Positions 29,495 to 39,064 of a stretch of 64,000 nt of DNA are shown in pieces. The stretch is taken from positions 62,001 through 126,000 of the forward strand of contig JAUICN010000006.1 in assembly GCA_030427835.1 (NCBI GenBank), in the 5' to 3' direction. The notes under the pieces are model-generated. The model was not told where the DNA came from and did no database searches. It saw only the letters and a program-made list of their open reading frames with translations. The number at the start of each line of letters is the position of its first letter. Within the stretch, counting starts at the first letter, position 1. The stretch comes from Polyangia bacterium (lineage in GTDB: Bacteria > Myxococcota_A > Polyangia > Polyangiales > JAUICN01). The position numbers and the translations under genes are program-made.

Positions 29495-29753
29495 GCGTAA
29501 GCAGACGGCGCGTCCCATCAGCGGGCAATGGACTTCGCATGTCCAACGGGGGTCTACAGCATGTAGGGGTATGTGGTTCTACTCATTAGTGACACCCACA
29601 TTGGAGTGTCGTTTTATGACGAAAACGCAAGATACGTGACAATCTGTGTCAGATCTGGAAGAAAAGACGCTCAGTTCACGTAAGAAAAATGGGCCACTTG
29701 CAGGAAACAGAAAACAACTAGCACCATCCCGTTGGCCGTTAGAGGCGTATCCG
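29495..29753 (+). promoter_or_regulatory. duplicated intergenic region, copy B
   Basis: 259 bases homologous to 20841-21092 and in the same position: after a gene with a truncated tail and before a gene whose signal peptide begins M-Y-x-K-L-P-F. The palindrome-like element GTCGT-TTT-ATGAC is at 29608-29620. The downstream gene must start at ATG 29754, because in-frame codons from 29646 belong to this conserved non-coding block. Confidence 0.6.
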
Positions 29754-32700
29754 ATGTACACCAAGCTCCCGTTCCGAACCCTACTACTCGTCTTCGTCGC
29801 CGCCTGTTCGTCTAACGATCCAGGCTCGTCCAACAACGGTACGAACTTGGATGGTGGCATGCAAAGTCAGGACGCTGCACCTGACAGCACTGCGACCTTG
29901 CCTCCCGGGTGCACCAACACCACAAAGGATGGAACAGAGACAGACGTGGATTGCGGTGGAAGCACATGCCCCGCCTGCGTCGAGACCCTTCGGTGCATCA
30001 CAGGGTCGGACTGTGAGAGCACGGTGTGCCGAGTGGGCAAGTGCGCCGCCGCCACCTGCAACGACAACGTACTGAACCAGGACGAATCGGACTCAGACTG
30101 CGGTGGCACAACCTGCTCAGGATGTGGAAACGGTCGCGACTGCGGGGAGCACTCCGATTGCCTTTCCGGCTTCTGCAATGCCAGCGGCACCTGCGCGAAC
30201 TCCTGCCCAGACGGTGAGGTCAATGGCTCCGAGACCGACGTCGACTGTGGAGGTGACGGTTGCCCTGCCTGCGCCGACGGCAAGGCGTGTAGCAGCGACA
30301 GCGACTGCGTAGACATGGCCTGCAGCCCGGCAGGTATGTGCGTTGCGCACTGCACCAGCATGTCGACGGACTCCAACGAAACGGACGAGGACTGCGGCGG
30401 CCCCGACTGTGATGCCTGTGCCGATGGCAAAGCGTGCGTGGTTTCAGGCGACTGCAGCAGCGGTGTATGTACTAGTAACATCTGCCAAGTTTCTAGCTGT
30501 ACGGATGGCGCGCGCAACGGACTGGAAACGGATGTGGATTGCGGCGGTCCTTGTAGCCCCTGCGGAGACGGCAAGATGTGCAACCTTTCCAGTGAATGCA
30601 CAAGCCTCGTATGTGACAACGGAATGTGTGGTGCCGCAGGTTGTACTGACGGTATCTTGAACGGCACCGAAACCGATCTAGATTGTGGAGGCGGATCCTG
30701 CACCGGATGCATGGACGGCCAAATGTGCAATCACGGGAGTCATTGCCTCAGCGGAAACTGCAAGAGCAACGTGTGTGTCTCCGAGTGCAACGACGGCATC
30801 AACAATGGTGATGAGACGGACGTGGACTGCGGTGGTTCCTGCAGCCCCTGTGATGACGGTGACACGTGCAGCGCGGGAACGGACTGCCGCAACAAGATTT
30901 GCAATGGAGGTCAATGCAGTGCCGCCACCTGTGCCGACAACGTGCTCAATGGCACAGAAACCGACGTCGACTGTGGAGGCACGATTTGCGTAGATTGCGC
31001 AGATGGCCAGATGTGCGCCCAAGCAAACGATTGCGTAAGTCAAAACTGCAATAGCAACACATGCGTTTCCGAATGCACCGACAACATTCACAACGGTGAC
31101 GAAACCGATGTGGATTGCGGCGGCTCTTGCGGTCGCTGCGTGGACGGCCAGATGTGCAATCTCGCCACCGAATGCATGAGCATGGTGTGCATGTCAGGCG
31201 TCTGCAGCATGCCTGCTTGCGTGGATGGTGTGCTCAACGGGAGCGAAACCGATGTGGACTGCGGTGGACCCGACTGCGCGCCCTGTCTGCCCGGCGACAT
31301 GTGCCTTGTGGGGAGCGACTGCAACTCCACCGTGTGCAACGCAGGCGTCTGCACCACACCCACTTGCTCAGATGGGCTTAAGAACCAGGACGAAACCGAT
31401 GTGGACTGCGGCGGAACCACCTGCGTCGCCTGCTCACCCGGCGATGCCTGTTTAGGGCCCTCTGATTGCGATAGCGCTGTATGTACTGGAAATCTTTGCC
31501 AAGCACCCACATGTACCGACGGGGTAAAGAACGCGACAGAAAGTGACGTGGACTGCGGTGGCCCCTGCGACCCGTGCGCCGATGGACTTGCTTGCACCAA
31601 CGCAGGTGAATGTGAGAGCGGTGTGTGCACTGCAAACATCTGCCAGGCGCCCACGTGTACGGACGGAGTGCTCAATGGTACAGAACGAAACGCCGATTGT
31701 GGCGGCCTCGACTGCACGGGATGTGCGTTCGGGAAAGCCTGCCGGTGGGCCCAGGACTGTGCATCCCATTTCTGTGCAGATCATCTTTGCAACGTTGCGA
31801 CGTCGAGGTCCTGCCGCAATATCCTCGACCACAACCCAGGAATACCAAGTGGTACGTACACCATATTGGATGGTCCATATAGTCTGCCTTTCGACCACTA
31901 TTGTGACATGGTGACCGACGGCGGAGGTTGGACACTGGTCGCGAAATCCACCGATCATCCTCTCAAGGACGATCAAGCTGTCACCCACGATGGTCTTGCG
32001 GTTCATGATCCATCCGTAGGGAGTTCAAACAGGGGCATCTGGGGCAGGGCCTACCAAGGGTACTATGCGGATCAAACAGATATCCGATTCGCCTGCTACA
32101 AATCAACGTCTTCCGCAACAACACAAAACACACCCTTTGATGTCGACATGTCGTTTTATGAGAACCGGTGGTACGACGCGATTTCAAGCTACGACGACTT
32201 GAACAACGATCTGACAACCTATCCGATTGCTTCGCCAGGCGTTCCAGCACGGAAAAATAACGTGTCAGGGCTAACTCTTCCTCTCGGTAATACTTGGAAC
32301 AGCGGCTCGAGCACTACAGGAGGTCCAATTGGGGAAGATACCGCTGCAGATCTAAACGACTTCAAGATCGACTTCGACGATCGTGGAATGAATGGAAACG
32401 ATAGAGACGGCACCGATTGGGGTGAAGACGATGGGGTTGCGGTGTGTGGGGACGCGTATACAAGTCCTTTGGATCATCCTTCCTGGTACATCTTCGTTCG
32501 TGAACGGGGTGCGGTCCTCCCCGCGCCGAGCGAAGACAGCTTTTGTGACGTCAACGGGATGCTCGATGGTAGTGAAACCGGTACCGATTGTGGTGGAGGC
32601 AATTGTCCGTTGTGCGTCTCTGGTACAACCTGCATTGCAGACGAAGATTGCGAGTCCCTCAACTGCACAAGTGGCACCTGCGGTATGCCAGCGTTTGGTA

Positions 32701-33404
32701 GCTGCAAAGAAATACTGGACCACTACCATGTGGCACCCTCGGGGACCTACGATCTCGATCCAGGTGCCCTAGGCGGGTCGTACCGGGTCTATTGTGAAAT
32801 GGACAGGGACGGGGGCGGGTGGACCCTTGTGGCATCCGTTTCAGGAACTGCGCCGCAGGATCAGGCGGGTGGCTATCACACCGGACTCATGGATCGGTTC
32901 GCACCTTCCCCCGCAACCGTCCCCCACTCCACGTCAGTGTGGTCAGGCATGCGGGCTGCGATCCCGGGCAACAGTGACATCCGGTTCGCGTGTCAATCGG
33001 ACGCGACAACACTGGGTTACCACAACCATGTAGATCTGGCTTTCTACGACGTAGATTGGTACCGCACCATCACCACGGGAACGGATGCCCAATCCTGCAT
33101 GGTAGATCCGCTGGGTCCCGGAGGTCTGGCGCCAGGCAGAAGAAACATTTGGTACTCTACGGCCCGTAAAACGCCGGGTGATCAATGGGATTTCTCGCCG
33201 TTCACGAACGGTGGACCCACCCTGGAAGCTACCTGCGGAGACACCACTTCGTTCATGATTGACTACGACCACCAAGGGTACTCAAATCCAGTACGAAACT
33301 ACCCATACCCCCATGAAAATGTCTGGGGTACTTCGGGCGGCAATAGTTACTGTTCAGATATTCCAGCGATCACCAACGGCGCCTACTACATCTTCGTGAG
33401 GTAA
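29754..33404 (+). CDS. largest Cys-repeat lipoprotein, two GGGW domains
   Basis: A 1216-residue lipoprotein (VAAC, Cys18), the longest array member. Thirteen Cys repeats precede the first GGGW domain (YCDMVTDGGGW, about 716); a fourteenth repeat precedes the second (YCEMDRDGGGW, about 1013). Signal peptide and upstream region resemble the gene at 21093, repeat 1 has the codons of the gene at 24131, and repeats 7-11 have no close partner, so the stalk has expanded. The last domain ends VR at the stop, slightly shorter than the usual VREP. Last gene of the array. Confidence 0.87.
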   Translation: MYTKLPFRTLLLVFVAACSSNDPGSSNNGTNLDGGMQSQDAAPDSTATLPPGCTNTTKDGTETDVDCGGSTCPACVETLRCITGSDCESTVCRVGKCAAATCNDNVLNQDESDSDCGGTTCSGCGNGRDCGEHSDCLSGFCNASGTCANSCPDGEVNGSETDVDCGGDGCPACADGKACSSDSDCVDMACSPAGMCVAHCTSMSTDSNETDEDCGGPDCDACADGKACVVSGDCSSGVCTSNICQVSSCTDGARNGLETDVDCGGPCSPCGDGKMCNLSSECTSLVCDNGMCGAAGCTDGILNGTETDLDCGGGSCTGCMDGQMCNHGSHCLSGNCKSNVCVSECNDGINNGDETDVDCGGSCSPCDDGDTCSAGTDCRNKICNGGQCSAATCADNVLNGTETDVDCGGTICVDCADGQMCAQANDCVSQNCNSNTCVSECTDNIHNGDETDVDCGGSCGRCVDGQMCNLATECMSMVCMSGVCSMPACVDGVLNGSETDVDCGGPDCAPCLPGDMCLVGSDCNSTVCNAGVCTTPTCSDGLKNQDETDVDCGGTTCVACSPGDACLGPSDCDSAVCTGNLCQAPTCTDGVKNATESDVDCGGPCDPCADGLACTNAGECESGVCTANICQAPTCTDGVLNGTERNADCGGLDCTGCAFGKACRWAQDCASHFCADHLCNVATSRSCRNILDHNPGIPSGTYTILDGPYSLPFDHYCDMVTDGGGWTLVAKSTDHPLKDDQAVTHDGLAVHDPSVGSSNRGIWGRAYQGYYADQTDIRFACYKSTSSATTQNTPFDVDMSFYENRWYDAISSYDDLNNDLTTYPIASPGVPARKNNVSGLTLPLGNTWNSGSSTTGGPIGEDTAADLNDFKIDFDDRGMNGNDRDGTDWGEDDGVAVCGDAYTSPLDHPSWYIFVRERGAVLPAPSEDSFCDVNGMLDGSETGTDCGGGNCPLCVSGTTCIADEDCESLNCTSGTCGMPAFGSCKEILDHYHVAPSGTYDLDPGALGGSYRVYCEMDRDGGGWTLVASVSGTAPQDQAGGYHTGLMDRFAPSPATVPHSTSVWSGMRAAIPGNSDIRFACQSDATTLGYHNHVDLAFYDVDWYRTITTGTDAQSCMVDPLGPGGLAPGRRNIWYSTARKTPGDQWDFSPFTNGGPTLEATCGDTTSFMIDYDHQGYSNPVRNYPYPHENVWGTSGGNSYCSDIPAITNGAYYIFVR

Positions 33405-33517
33405 CCCCCAACATACGCGAGACCCCAAAAAGACCATCGTCAGCTCACATTGCTCTAAAATCTTTGGTTCTGTCCGGTTCTGGGCCCCGTCTCCGTCCAT
33501 ATTGCGTTGTGACGGCC

Positions 33518-34042
33518 ATGGCCCAGGAAGACTCATTGATCGAAGCGTACAGGAAGTACTTTCCTGTGATTGTGGGCAAGTGCGCCCGCATGTTGAGTGA
33601 CACGGGCACCGCCGAAGAAATGGCCAGGAGACCTTCACACGGCTCTGGAAATCTCCCCGAGCGCTCGTTGCGGGCACAGTGGCCGTGGGTACGCTGGCCG
33701 TCGGCACCTTTGCAACTGTTGCAGCGGCCGTATGCCTAACGTTCCTCGTGCAGCCCCAGGGCCCGACCTATGTCGGTACAAAATCCAGTCCTGGCGTGGG
33801 TGTGTACGTAAAGCGCGGTAGCAAGGTTTCCCTTTGGGATGGTTCAGATGCGGTACTGCCTGGCGACAAACTTCGTATCGAAGTTCCACCCTCAGAATAT
33901 GGATACATCATTGTTCAAAAACGAACCCACCACCCAAGCACTCCGCGATCTCCATCATGATGACAAAGGCATTTCGAGAATCCGCCTCTCCATCCCCAAG
34001 CGCCCTTCCGCCGACGAGACCTCGGCAAAGGGGCCTCGGTAG
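33518..34042 (+). pseudogene. decayed ECF sigma factor fused to an envelope-protein remnant
   Basis: From ATG 33518 the protein starts like region 2 of an ECF sigma factor (SLIEAYRKYFPVIVGKCARM, then SDTGTAEEMA). At about 33624 the frame shifts: adding one base gives the classic Q-E-T-F-T-R-L-W of region 2. The shifted frame then jumps directly into a different protein with a membrane helix (GTLAVGTFATVAAAVCLTFL) and a beta domain (VKRGSKVSLWDGSDAVLPGD), so a deletion has fused the sigma N-terminus to the 3' part of another gene, perhaps its anti-sigma partner. A second frame change near 33910 leads to a tail ending at 34042. Broken beyond likely function. Confidence 0.65.
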
Positions 34043-34120
34043 GGTACCAACTACAGGTGGCACTCGCATTTGGGGTTACGCCCTTGTCAGTAGGCCGATT
34101 AGCCGGAATACTTGGTGTCC

Positions 34121-35179
34121 ATGGTCGTACCACATGTGACTCTACCGCCTTCTTTCTCCACCCAACAACACAGGACGTCCAACGCGGTGGTTCTGCTGTT
34201 CGCGCTGTGGATGCTGACCCCTGGTTGCTCCGCGATGGTGAGTACGGGTGAGCAGGAGCTGAAAACCCCACTGCAACCGCCAGTGGAGTTTGCAGGGCTC
34301 AAGTTTAGTGCGAACGCCAGGGTCGCTCTCCATTTTTCAGTCATGTACGTTCCGGCCTGTGCCCGCGGGGAGCGCCAGTTCATTCGCGAGCCGATCATTG
34401 TTGCGGTATCGGACACGGAAGAAACTGCTGCAAGCTCTGTTGGGCCGGAGGTCGACGAGAGCTTGCCACCCTGTTGGTACGACAAGACCCTCGCGCTGGG
34501 TGACTTCTTCTTTGATTCGCGCTCTGACACCCTTATGTTGAAGGTAAGCGGCATCAACCTCCACGAGCGCGAGTTCCTGACCTACCAGTTTAATCGAAAA
34601 GAAAGCCGTGAACCAAGCACTCCGGGAAAGGTGCTTTTTATCCAAAACCCGATTCCTCCGGGCCACGGTATCGCGGTAAGTACGGCGGTCGGGATTCAGA
34701 TCCCGTTGGAAACACTGCGGTCTTCGTATCAGCCACCAAGTGAAGTCAACATAGGCGTTTTACACGCGAAAGACTACGACGGCAGCGAGCTCACCGACTG
34801 GTTCACAACCCGTGGAGGCGTCTTTTCAGGAAACGTCGACACAAGCCACGGACTTTGGGTAAACCCCACGCTTAAGGATTTTTACTATTGGAACCCCAGG
34901 CGAACCGCTTGGAGTTCTGGCGTTCCAGAACAAGGAACCCAACTGTACCTTGTGTTTGAAACGGATCCCTGGACAATCACATTCGATTCCGCCACGTCCG
35001 TCGTACATCCCGATTACCTACCGGGACAAATCAAAGTAACTCCTAGGCTGATCATCTCTCAACTGGCAGGCCCCCTCCACAGCCTCAATAGTGCCCTCCA
35101 GAGGAGCAACGACGGCTCGGAGCTCAACATTGCCACACCACACAACGGCGTCATCGCCGATGAAAGCAACGGCCAATAG
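34121..35179 (+). CDS. hypothetical lipoprotein
   Basis: A 352-residue protein with a membrane-spanning leader ending in LTPGC (Cys36). The rest is beta-rich with no motif I recognise; two Cys residues (CARG, PPCW) may pair. ATG 34121 is used; TTG and GTG codons a few bases upstream are possible. It follows the decayed sigma/envelope remnant and may once have belonged to the same locus. Function unknown. Confidence 0.6.
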   Translation: MVVPHVTLPPSFSTQQHRTSNAVVLLFALWMLTPGCSAMVSTGEQELKTPLQPPVEFAGLKFSANARVALHFSVMYVPACARGERQFIREPIIVAVSDTEETAASSVGPEVDESLPPCWYDKTLALGDFFFDSRSDTLMLKVSGINLHEREFLTYQFNRKESREPSTPGKVLFIQNPIPPGHGIAVSTAVGIQIPLETLRSSYQPPSEVNIGVLHAKDYDGSELTDWFTTRGGVFSGNVDTSHGLWVNPTLKDFYYWNPRRTAWSSGVPEQGTQLYLVFETDPWTITFDSATSVVHPDYLPGQIKVTPRLIISQLAGPLHSLNSALQRSNDGSELNIATPHNGVIADESNGQ

Positions 35180-35219
35180 GGGTTCTGTAGGCCGAGTACG
35201 GAACAATCAGAACCGGGGA

Positions 35220-35510
35220 CTACGCTGCCCGTGACCCTGACTGACGGCGACGGCCTGTTTTGCGCATGACGTAGGACGACAGGTCCACCCGGCACAACAG
35301 CCCCCGCGCCCGCAGGTAGGCCTCCACCGTACGAGCCCAATGCTGCGGCGTTCGGTGTACGCGCCCGATGCGTGGGCTGAGCCAAATCCACCCAGGCCGG
35401 GTTTCATCTGCCCTTGCCCCGTCCGCAAATACAGACAGCGCCTCCACGCAGGAGGCAAAGTGCGCCGGATCCCGGTCAGGCACACAGCGTATGAGCACCC
35501 TTGAAGACAT
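35220..35510 (-). CDS. small hypothetical protein
   Basis: A 96-residue basic protein with a plausible N-terminal alpha/beta pattern (SSRVLIRCVPDRDPAHFASC) and a Trp-rich centre. No recognised domain. Codon use looks coding-like and it fills the gap between the lipoprotein at 34121 and the glycosylation operon. Could be the last gene of that operon (39 bases after it) or a chance frame. Confidence 0.4.
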   Translation of the reverse strand: MSSRVLIRCVPDRDPAHFASCVEALSVFADGARADETRPGWIWLSPRIGRVHRTPQHWARTVEAYLRARGLLCRVDLSSYVMRKTGRRRQSGSRAA

Positions 35511-35549
35511 ACCTCTAGAGTACTGAACAAAAAACCAGTGTCAATGGTG

Positions 35550-36518
35550 TTAAGAACTTTTCGTACTACCTTCAATCACTTTATCTATGACGTACAAGGG
35601 CCTTCCCTTCGCTTCCTCGTAGGTGCGGGCCACGTAGGCGCCCATCACCCCCATGAACACGAGCTGGATGCCGCCAAGTACCAGCACCAACACCACCACA
35701 GAGGCCCAGCCTTGAATCAGGTCTCCCACGAAAAAGTAGCGCGCCATCACGTACACAAAATAGAACAGCCCGCCCAGGATGGACGCAAGCCCCAGGCGCG
35801 ACATCACCCGCATGGGCGATGTGGTAAACGAAAACAGTGCGTCCAAGGCCAGCTGCACCATTTTACGCATGCCGTACTTGGAGGAACCCGCACGGCGATC
35901 GGTCACCGGAAAAGGCAGCACGGTCAACTCGTAGCCTGACCAGGCCACAAGACCCCGTAGGAACCGATGCCGCTCCGGCAGTGACTGCATCACCTTGAGC
36001 ACGGCCTGGTCCAGCAAACAAAAGTCTGGAACACCGGTCACCAGCTTGGTTTCCGAAAGCATGTTGAACAGCTGGTAGAAGCCGTCCGAGGTCACACGCT
36101 TCATCAGCGGTAGCTTCCCCTTCATGTTGCGCTGGCCCAACACGACCTTGGCGCCGCCCAACCACGCACGGACCATATCGATGGCGGTCTCGATGGGGTG
36201 CTGAAAGTCCCCGTCCATCATGATCACGGCATCGCCGTCCGCATGGTCCAGCCCTGCGGTGAGGGCAGCCTGGTGGCCAAAATTCCTGGTCAAGGAAACG
36301 CACAGCACATTGTGGGTTCGCGCTTTCTCCGCCACGATGGCCTCCGTGCGATCCCGGCTACCGTCATTGGCCACAATAACTCGCAGGGCAATCGCATCCC
36401 CCAGAACCTGAAACCCCTGGTGCAGTGCATCGATCATCTCCCCAATGCACTCTTGCTCATTGTAGGCGGGGATGACGATGTCTAGCCTTGCGGGCAGCGT
36501 TCTAACTATTTCCGACAT
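35550..36518 (-). CDS. GT2 glycosyltransferase with two C-terminal membrane helices
   Basis: A 322-residue DPM1/ArnC-type glycosyltransferase. The GT-A fold starts with DIVIPAYNEQE, followed by VANDGSRDRT (nucleotide-sugar site) and the MMDGDFQHP metal-binding DxD-type motif. Two helices near the C-terminus (about 235-257 and 270-295) anchor it. Such enzymes load a sugar onto undecaprenyl phosphate for later transfer across the membrane. Last of four minus-strand genes; its start overlaps the preceding gene by 13 bases. Confidence 0.9.
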   Translation of the reverse strand: MSEIVRTLPARLDIVIPAYNEQECIGEMIDALHQGFQVLGDAIALRVIVANDGSRDRTEAIVAEKARTHNVLCVSLTRNFGHQAALTAGLDHADGDAVIMMDGDFQHPIETAIDMVRAWLGGAKVVLGQRNMKGKLPLMKRVTSDGFYQLFNMLSETKLVTGVPDFCLLDQAVLKVMQSLPERHRFLRGLVAWSGYELTVLPFPVTDRRAGSSKYGMRKMVQLALDALFSFTTSPMRVMSRLGLASILGGLFYFVYVMARYFFVGDLIQGWASVVVLVLVLGGIQLVFMGVMGAYVARTYEEAKGRPLYVIDKVIEGSTKSS

Positions 36519-38323
36519 AGGTGTTCCTCCCCGGCGGCTGAATACACCGTTACAACTGAATCTTCATAGGCCACATCGCTCTCCGAAATCCAATCGAACT
36601 CGGGGTTTGACCAAAACACAACGTAGTTCGGAGAGTAGCGTTGTAGCAGCGCGCAATACCTCTCTCGCCCCATGGATCCGTAACCATGCACCAAGTCCGA
36701 TAACGTCGCCCACGTGCTTACGCCTGAAATCTCGCGAATGCGTTTCTCCCATTCCACCACACCGTCTGCGATGAGTGGGAGAGATTTGAAGTCAACCACG
36801 ATAGAACGCAAACTACGGATACGAAACAAACCCAAATCCGGGGGCACAACAAACAGTGTGTCTTTTTCGGTCTGGCGCACCCAGGAAAAAAAGTTCTGCA
36901 GCTCAGGCCGAGAGGGCTGATATCGATCTCGTACCGCAGCGGCATTAGGGATGGCCAAAAAAAGAAAACCAAACACGGACAACGACCCTGCCAAAACCAC
37001 AGTACGGGGAGACCCCAACCGAATTCTCCTGTTTTTCCAAGTAGCTGCGACCACAAGGAAGAGCACCAGTGAAGCCCACGAAACGAGCACACGCGCGGAT
37101 GGCACCAACAGCGCAGGAATCAACAACGGAAGCAACATCACCATGGCTCGCCGTTGGTAAGACAAGAAAAGAGCCATAAAGCAAAGAATCTCGAAGCCGA
37201 GTAACAACTCGTTCAATGGCAAAATGCGCCATGGAAATAGTTGGGCAATCTGCCGAACTCCACACCAAGCGAAAATAGTACACACGTTCATGACAGCGAT
37301 AGACCACCAGTTGATGATGAGAAGCGGCCTTAACCAACTTGCGCGTGTACACCCTGAACTTTCCACAAAAGAAAAAAGATCCAGTTGGCGATTTCGGGAG
37401 AGCCTGGTGAATATATGGCAGGCGATTGCAGTGGCTTGCAACGTAAGGAAAAGAAGCTGGCCCTGAAAATCCACTTGGTAGTGATGGGGCGCGCGGAGAT
37501 CCTGAAGAATCTCCCTGGCAATACCCGCAGACTCACCTGTAGCGGCGTTTAGAACCTGGTTCAATAGAACCGCAGCAACAATGGCTGGAGCGACGAAAAG
37601 AGGTAGCTGCTTCAGACCATTGAGAAACCGAGATCGAAGATCCGGCGTGTTTTGAAGCTCGGGCTTTTTGGCGAAGACAACGATGCCAAAGAAGAATGGA
37701 AAAAATAGAACCAAAAAATTCAAATGGAACGCAAGCAATGGAGCGGCCAGGGCGCCGCACAGGATAGGCCGCAGGCCAGAACATACGGCGACGAGCGCAA
37801 CCAGCCACCCCAGCCACCCCAATAGAGACGGTTGAACCACTGCAACGAGAAGATCCGTATCCTGTGCGGCAATCGTTTCCGTGTACACGAATGTCACGCA
37901 AGCAGCGCTGAGAAACATCAGAGAAAGTACGGAAGGGAATGCTTTCCAAAGCAGGATCCAAAAGAGCCATAGAATCAAAAAATTCAAAGTCACAGCGCCC
38001 ATCACAAAGAGCGTAGGGCTCCACGAGTGACCCACTAAAAACTGGAAGAGCGCGCTAAAGACTGGGTGATAGGAGCCCGACAGCACAACCCAGTCTTTTG
38101 TAAACAAATGGGGATCAGCCCAATGAAACGCGTGCAAAAGGTAGGACGCGTGGTTTCCATCCAAATACCGTCCGCCAAACAGAGCAGCGGTACACGCACA
38201 CACAAGCACGCCTACCCACATGACAAAAGATTTGTGGCTTCTAAGCGGTCGTTGCTCGCGTCCCCCCAAATCTTCTTTTTCTACCAAGCCACTCAACGTC
38301 ATTTTTTTTGTGCCAAGACACAC
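36506..38323 (-). CDS. polytopic membrane protein, possible GT-C-like glycosyltransferase
   Basis: A 605-residue integral membrane protein with roughly ten or more hydrophobic helices and a soluble C-terminal part (about 480-605). The first extracytoplasmic loop carries acidic and aromatic residues (YLDGNHASYLLHAFHWADPH), the place where GT-C enzymes keep catalytic acids. Flanked by GT2 and methyltransferase genes with overlaps on both sides (13 and 25 bases), so it is probably the transferase that uses the lipid-linked sugar. No family named with confidence. ATG 38302 is an alternative start that would remove the overlap. Confidence 0.65.
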   Translation of the reverse strand: MCLGTKKMTLSGLVEKEDLGGREQRPLRSHKSFVMWVGVLVCACTAALFGGRYLDGNHASYLLHAFHWADPHLFTKDWVVLSGSYHPVFSALFQFLVGHSWSPTLFVMGAVTLNFLILWLFWILLWKAFPSVLSLMFLSAACVTFVYTETIAAQDTDLLVAVVQPSLLGWLGWLVALVAVCSGLRPILCGALAAPLLAFHLNFLVLFFPFFFGIVVFAKKPELQNTPDLRSRFLNGLKQLPLFVAPAIVAAVLLNQVLNAATGESAGIAREILQDLRAPHHYQVDFQGQLLFLTLQATAIACHIFTRLSRNRQLDLFSFVESSGCTRASWLRPLLIINWWSIAVMNVCTIFAWCGVRQIAQLFPWRILPLNELLLGFEILCFMALFLSYQRRAMVMLLPLLIPALLVPSARVLVSWASLVLFLVVAATWKNRRIRLGSPRTVVLAGSLSVFGFLFLAIPNAAAVRDRYQPSRPELQNFFSWVRQTEKDTLFVVPPDLGLFRIRSLRSIVVDFKSLPLIADGVVEWEKRIREISGVSTWATLSDLVHGYGSMGRERYCALLQRYSPNYVVFWSNPEFDWISESDVAYEDSVVTVYSAAGEEHLCRK

Positions 38324-39054
38324 ATGTTGATCATGACACCCTTGAGTGCCTGCATGTGGGAATCACACCACCGCAGCGCGCCATACATGCGGGAATGGAA
38401 CGGCCAAAGGTGCAGGCCTTCCTGGCGCACGATCGACAATCCGCTCTCGTCAAGTGTGGAACGCAGTGCGTTCCAGGTGACAAAATTCTCAAGGCCGTCA
38501 AAAGGTCGCAACTTCAACCGGCTTGCAGCGCGCACCACGGGTTGCCACACGCGGTTTGGGGTCGATACAGACAGCCACCCCCCAGGCCGCACCATGGCTG
38601 CCATCTGCTGTACAGCCAAAAGTGGATCGGGGGTATGTTCAACACACTCGGACGACAACACCACGTCAAAAGATCCTGGCTCAAGCAACGAGGTGAGCTG
38701 AAGCACATCACCCACGAGGGCCTCGCAACCCACACGCTCTTTGGTTTTCTCAACAAGGCGCGGCCCCAAGTCCATTGCTGTCACCTGGGCGCCCTGTTGC
38801 GCGGCCCGTTCGGAAAAGTGCCCAAGCCCACAGCCCACATCCAATACCTTCAGGCCATCAAGGCCGCCTTGCCCGATGGACACAGGGCCTAGAAAATCAT
38901 CGACCAAGGTCTCAAGGCGTCGCACCACATCATAGGAAGACATATCGGTTTCAAAAGTTTCCACCAATCCGTCGTGGCAATACTCCTTCGATTCAATATC
39001 CCGTTCGAGCCCAGGTTGGGTCATTTGTTGTTCTCCTACAGGTTCCCGCGACAT
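38299..39054 (-). CDS. SAM-dependent class I methyltransferase
   Basis: A 251-residue Rossmann-fold methyltransferase. Motif I is VLDVGCGLGHFS (about 85-96), the acidic end of strand 2 is MDLGPRL, motif II/III is FDVVLSSECVEHTPDP and the post-motif is VRPGGWLSVSTPN. The EHTPDP and PGG patterns resemble UbiG/glycan-associated methyltransferases. Sits 10 bases behind a GT2 gene and overlaps the membrane protein, so it likely modifies a glycan or lipid made by this operon. Confidence 0.88.
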   Translation of the reverse strand: MSREPVGEQQMTQPGLERDIESKEYCHDGLVETFETDMSSYDVVRRLETLVDDFLGPVSIGQGGLDGLKVLDVGCGLGHFSERAAQQGAQVTAMDLGPRLVEKTKERVGCEALVGDVLQLTSLLEPGSFDVVLSSECVEHTPDPLLAVQQMAAMVRPGGWLSVSTPNRVWQPVVRAASRLKLRPFDGLENFVTWNALRSTLDESGLSIVRQEGLHLWPFHSRMYGALRWCDSHMQALKGVMINMCVLAQKK

Positions 39055-39064
39055 GATTTGCTGC

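Noticed and set aside
15500-33400. Regular ~120-base DNA repeats that might suggest a CRISPR array
   Set aside because: Spacing and sequence follow the protein repeats, with coding variation in every unit and no short identical repeats separated by unique spacers; no cas genes.
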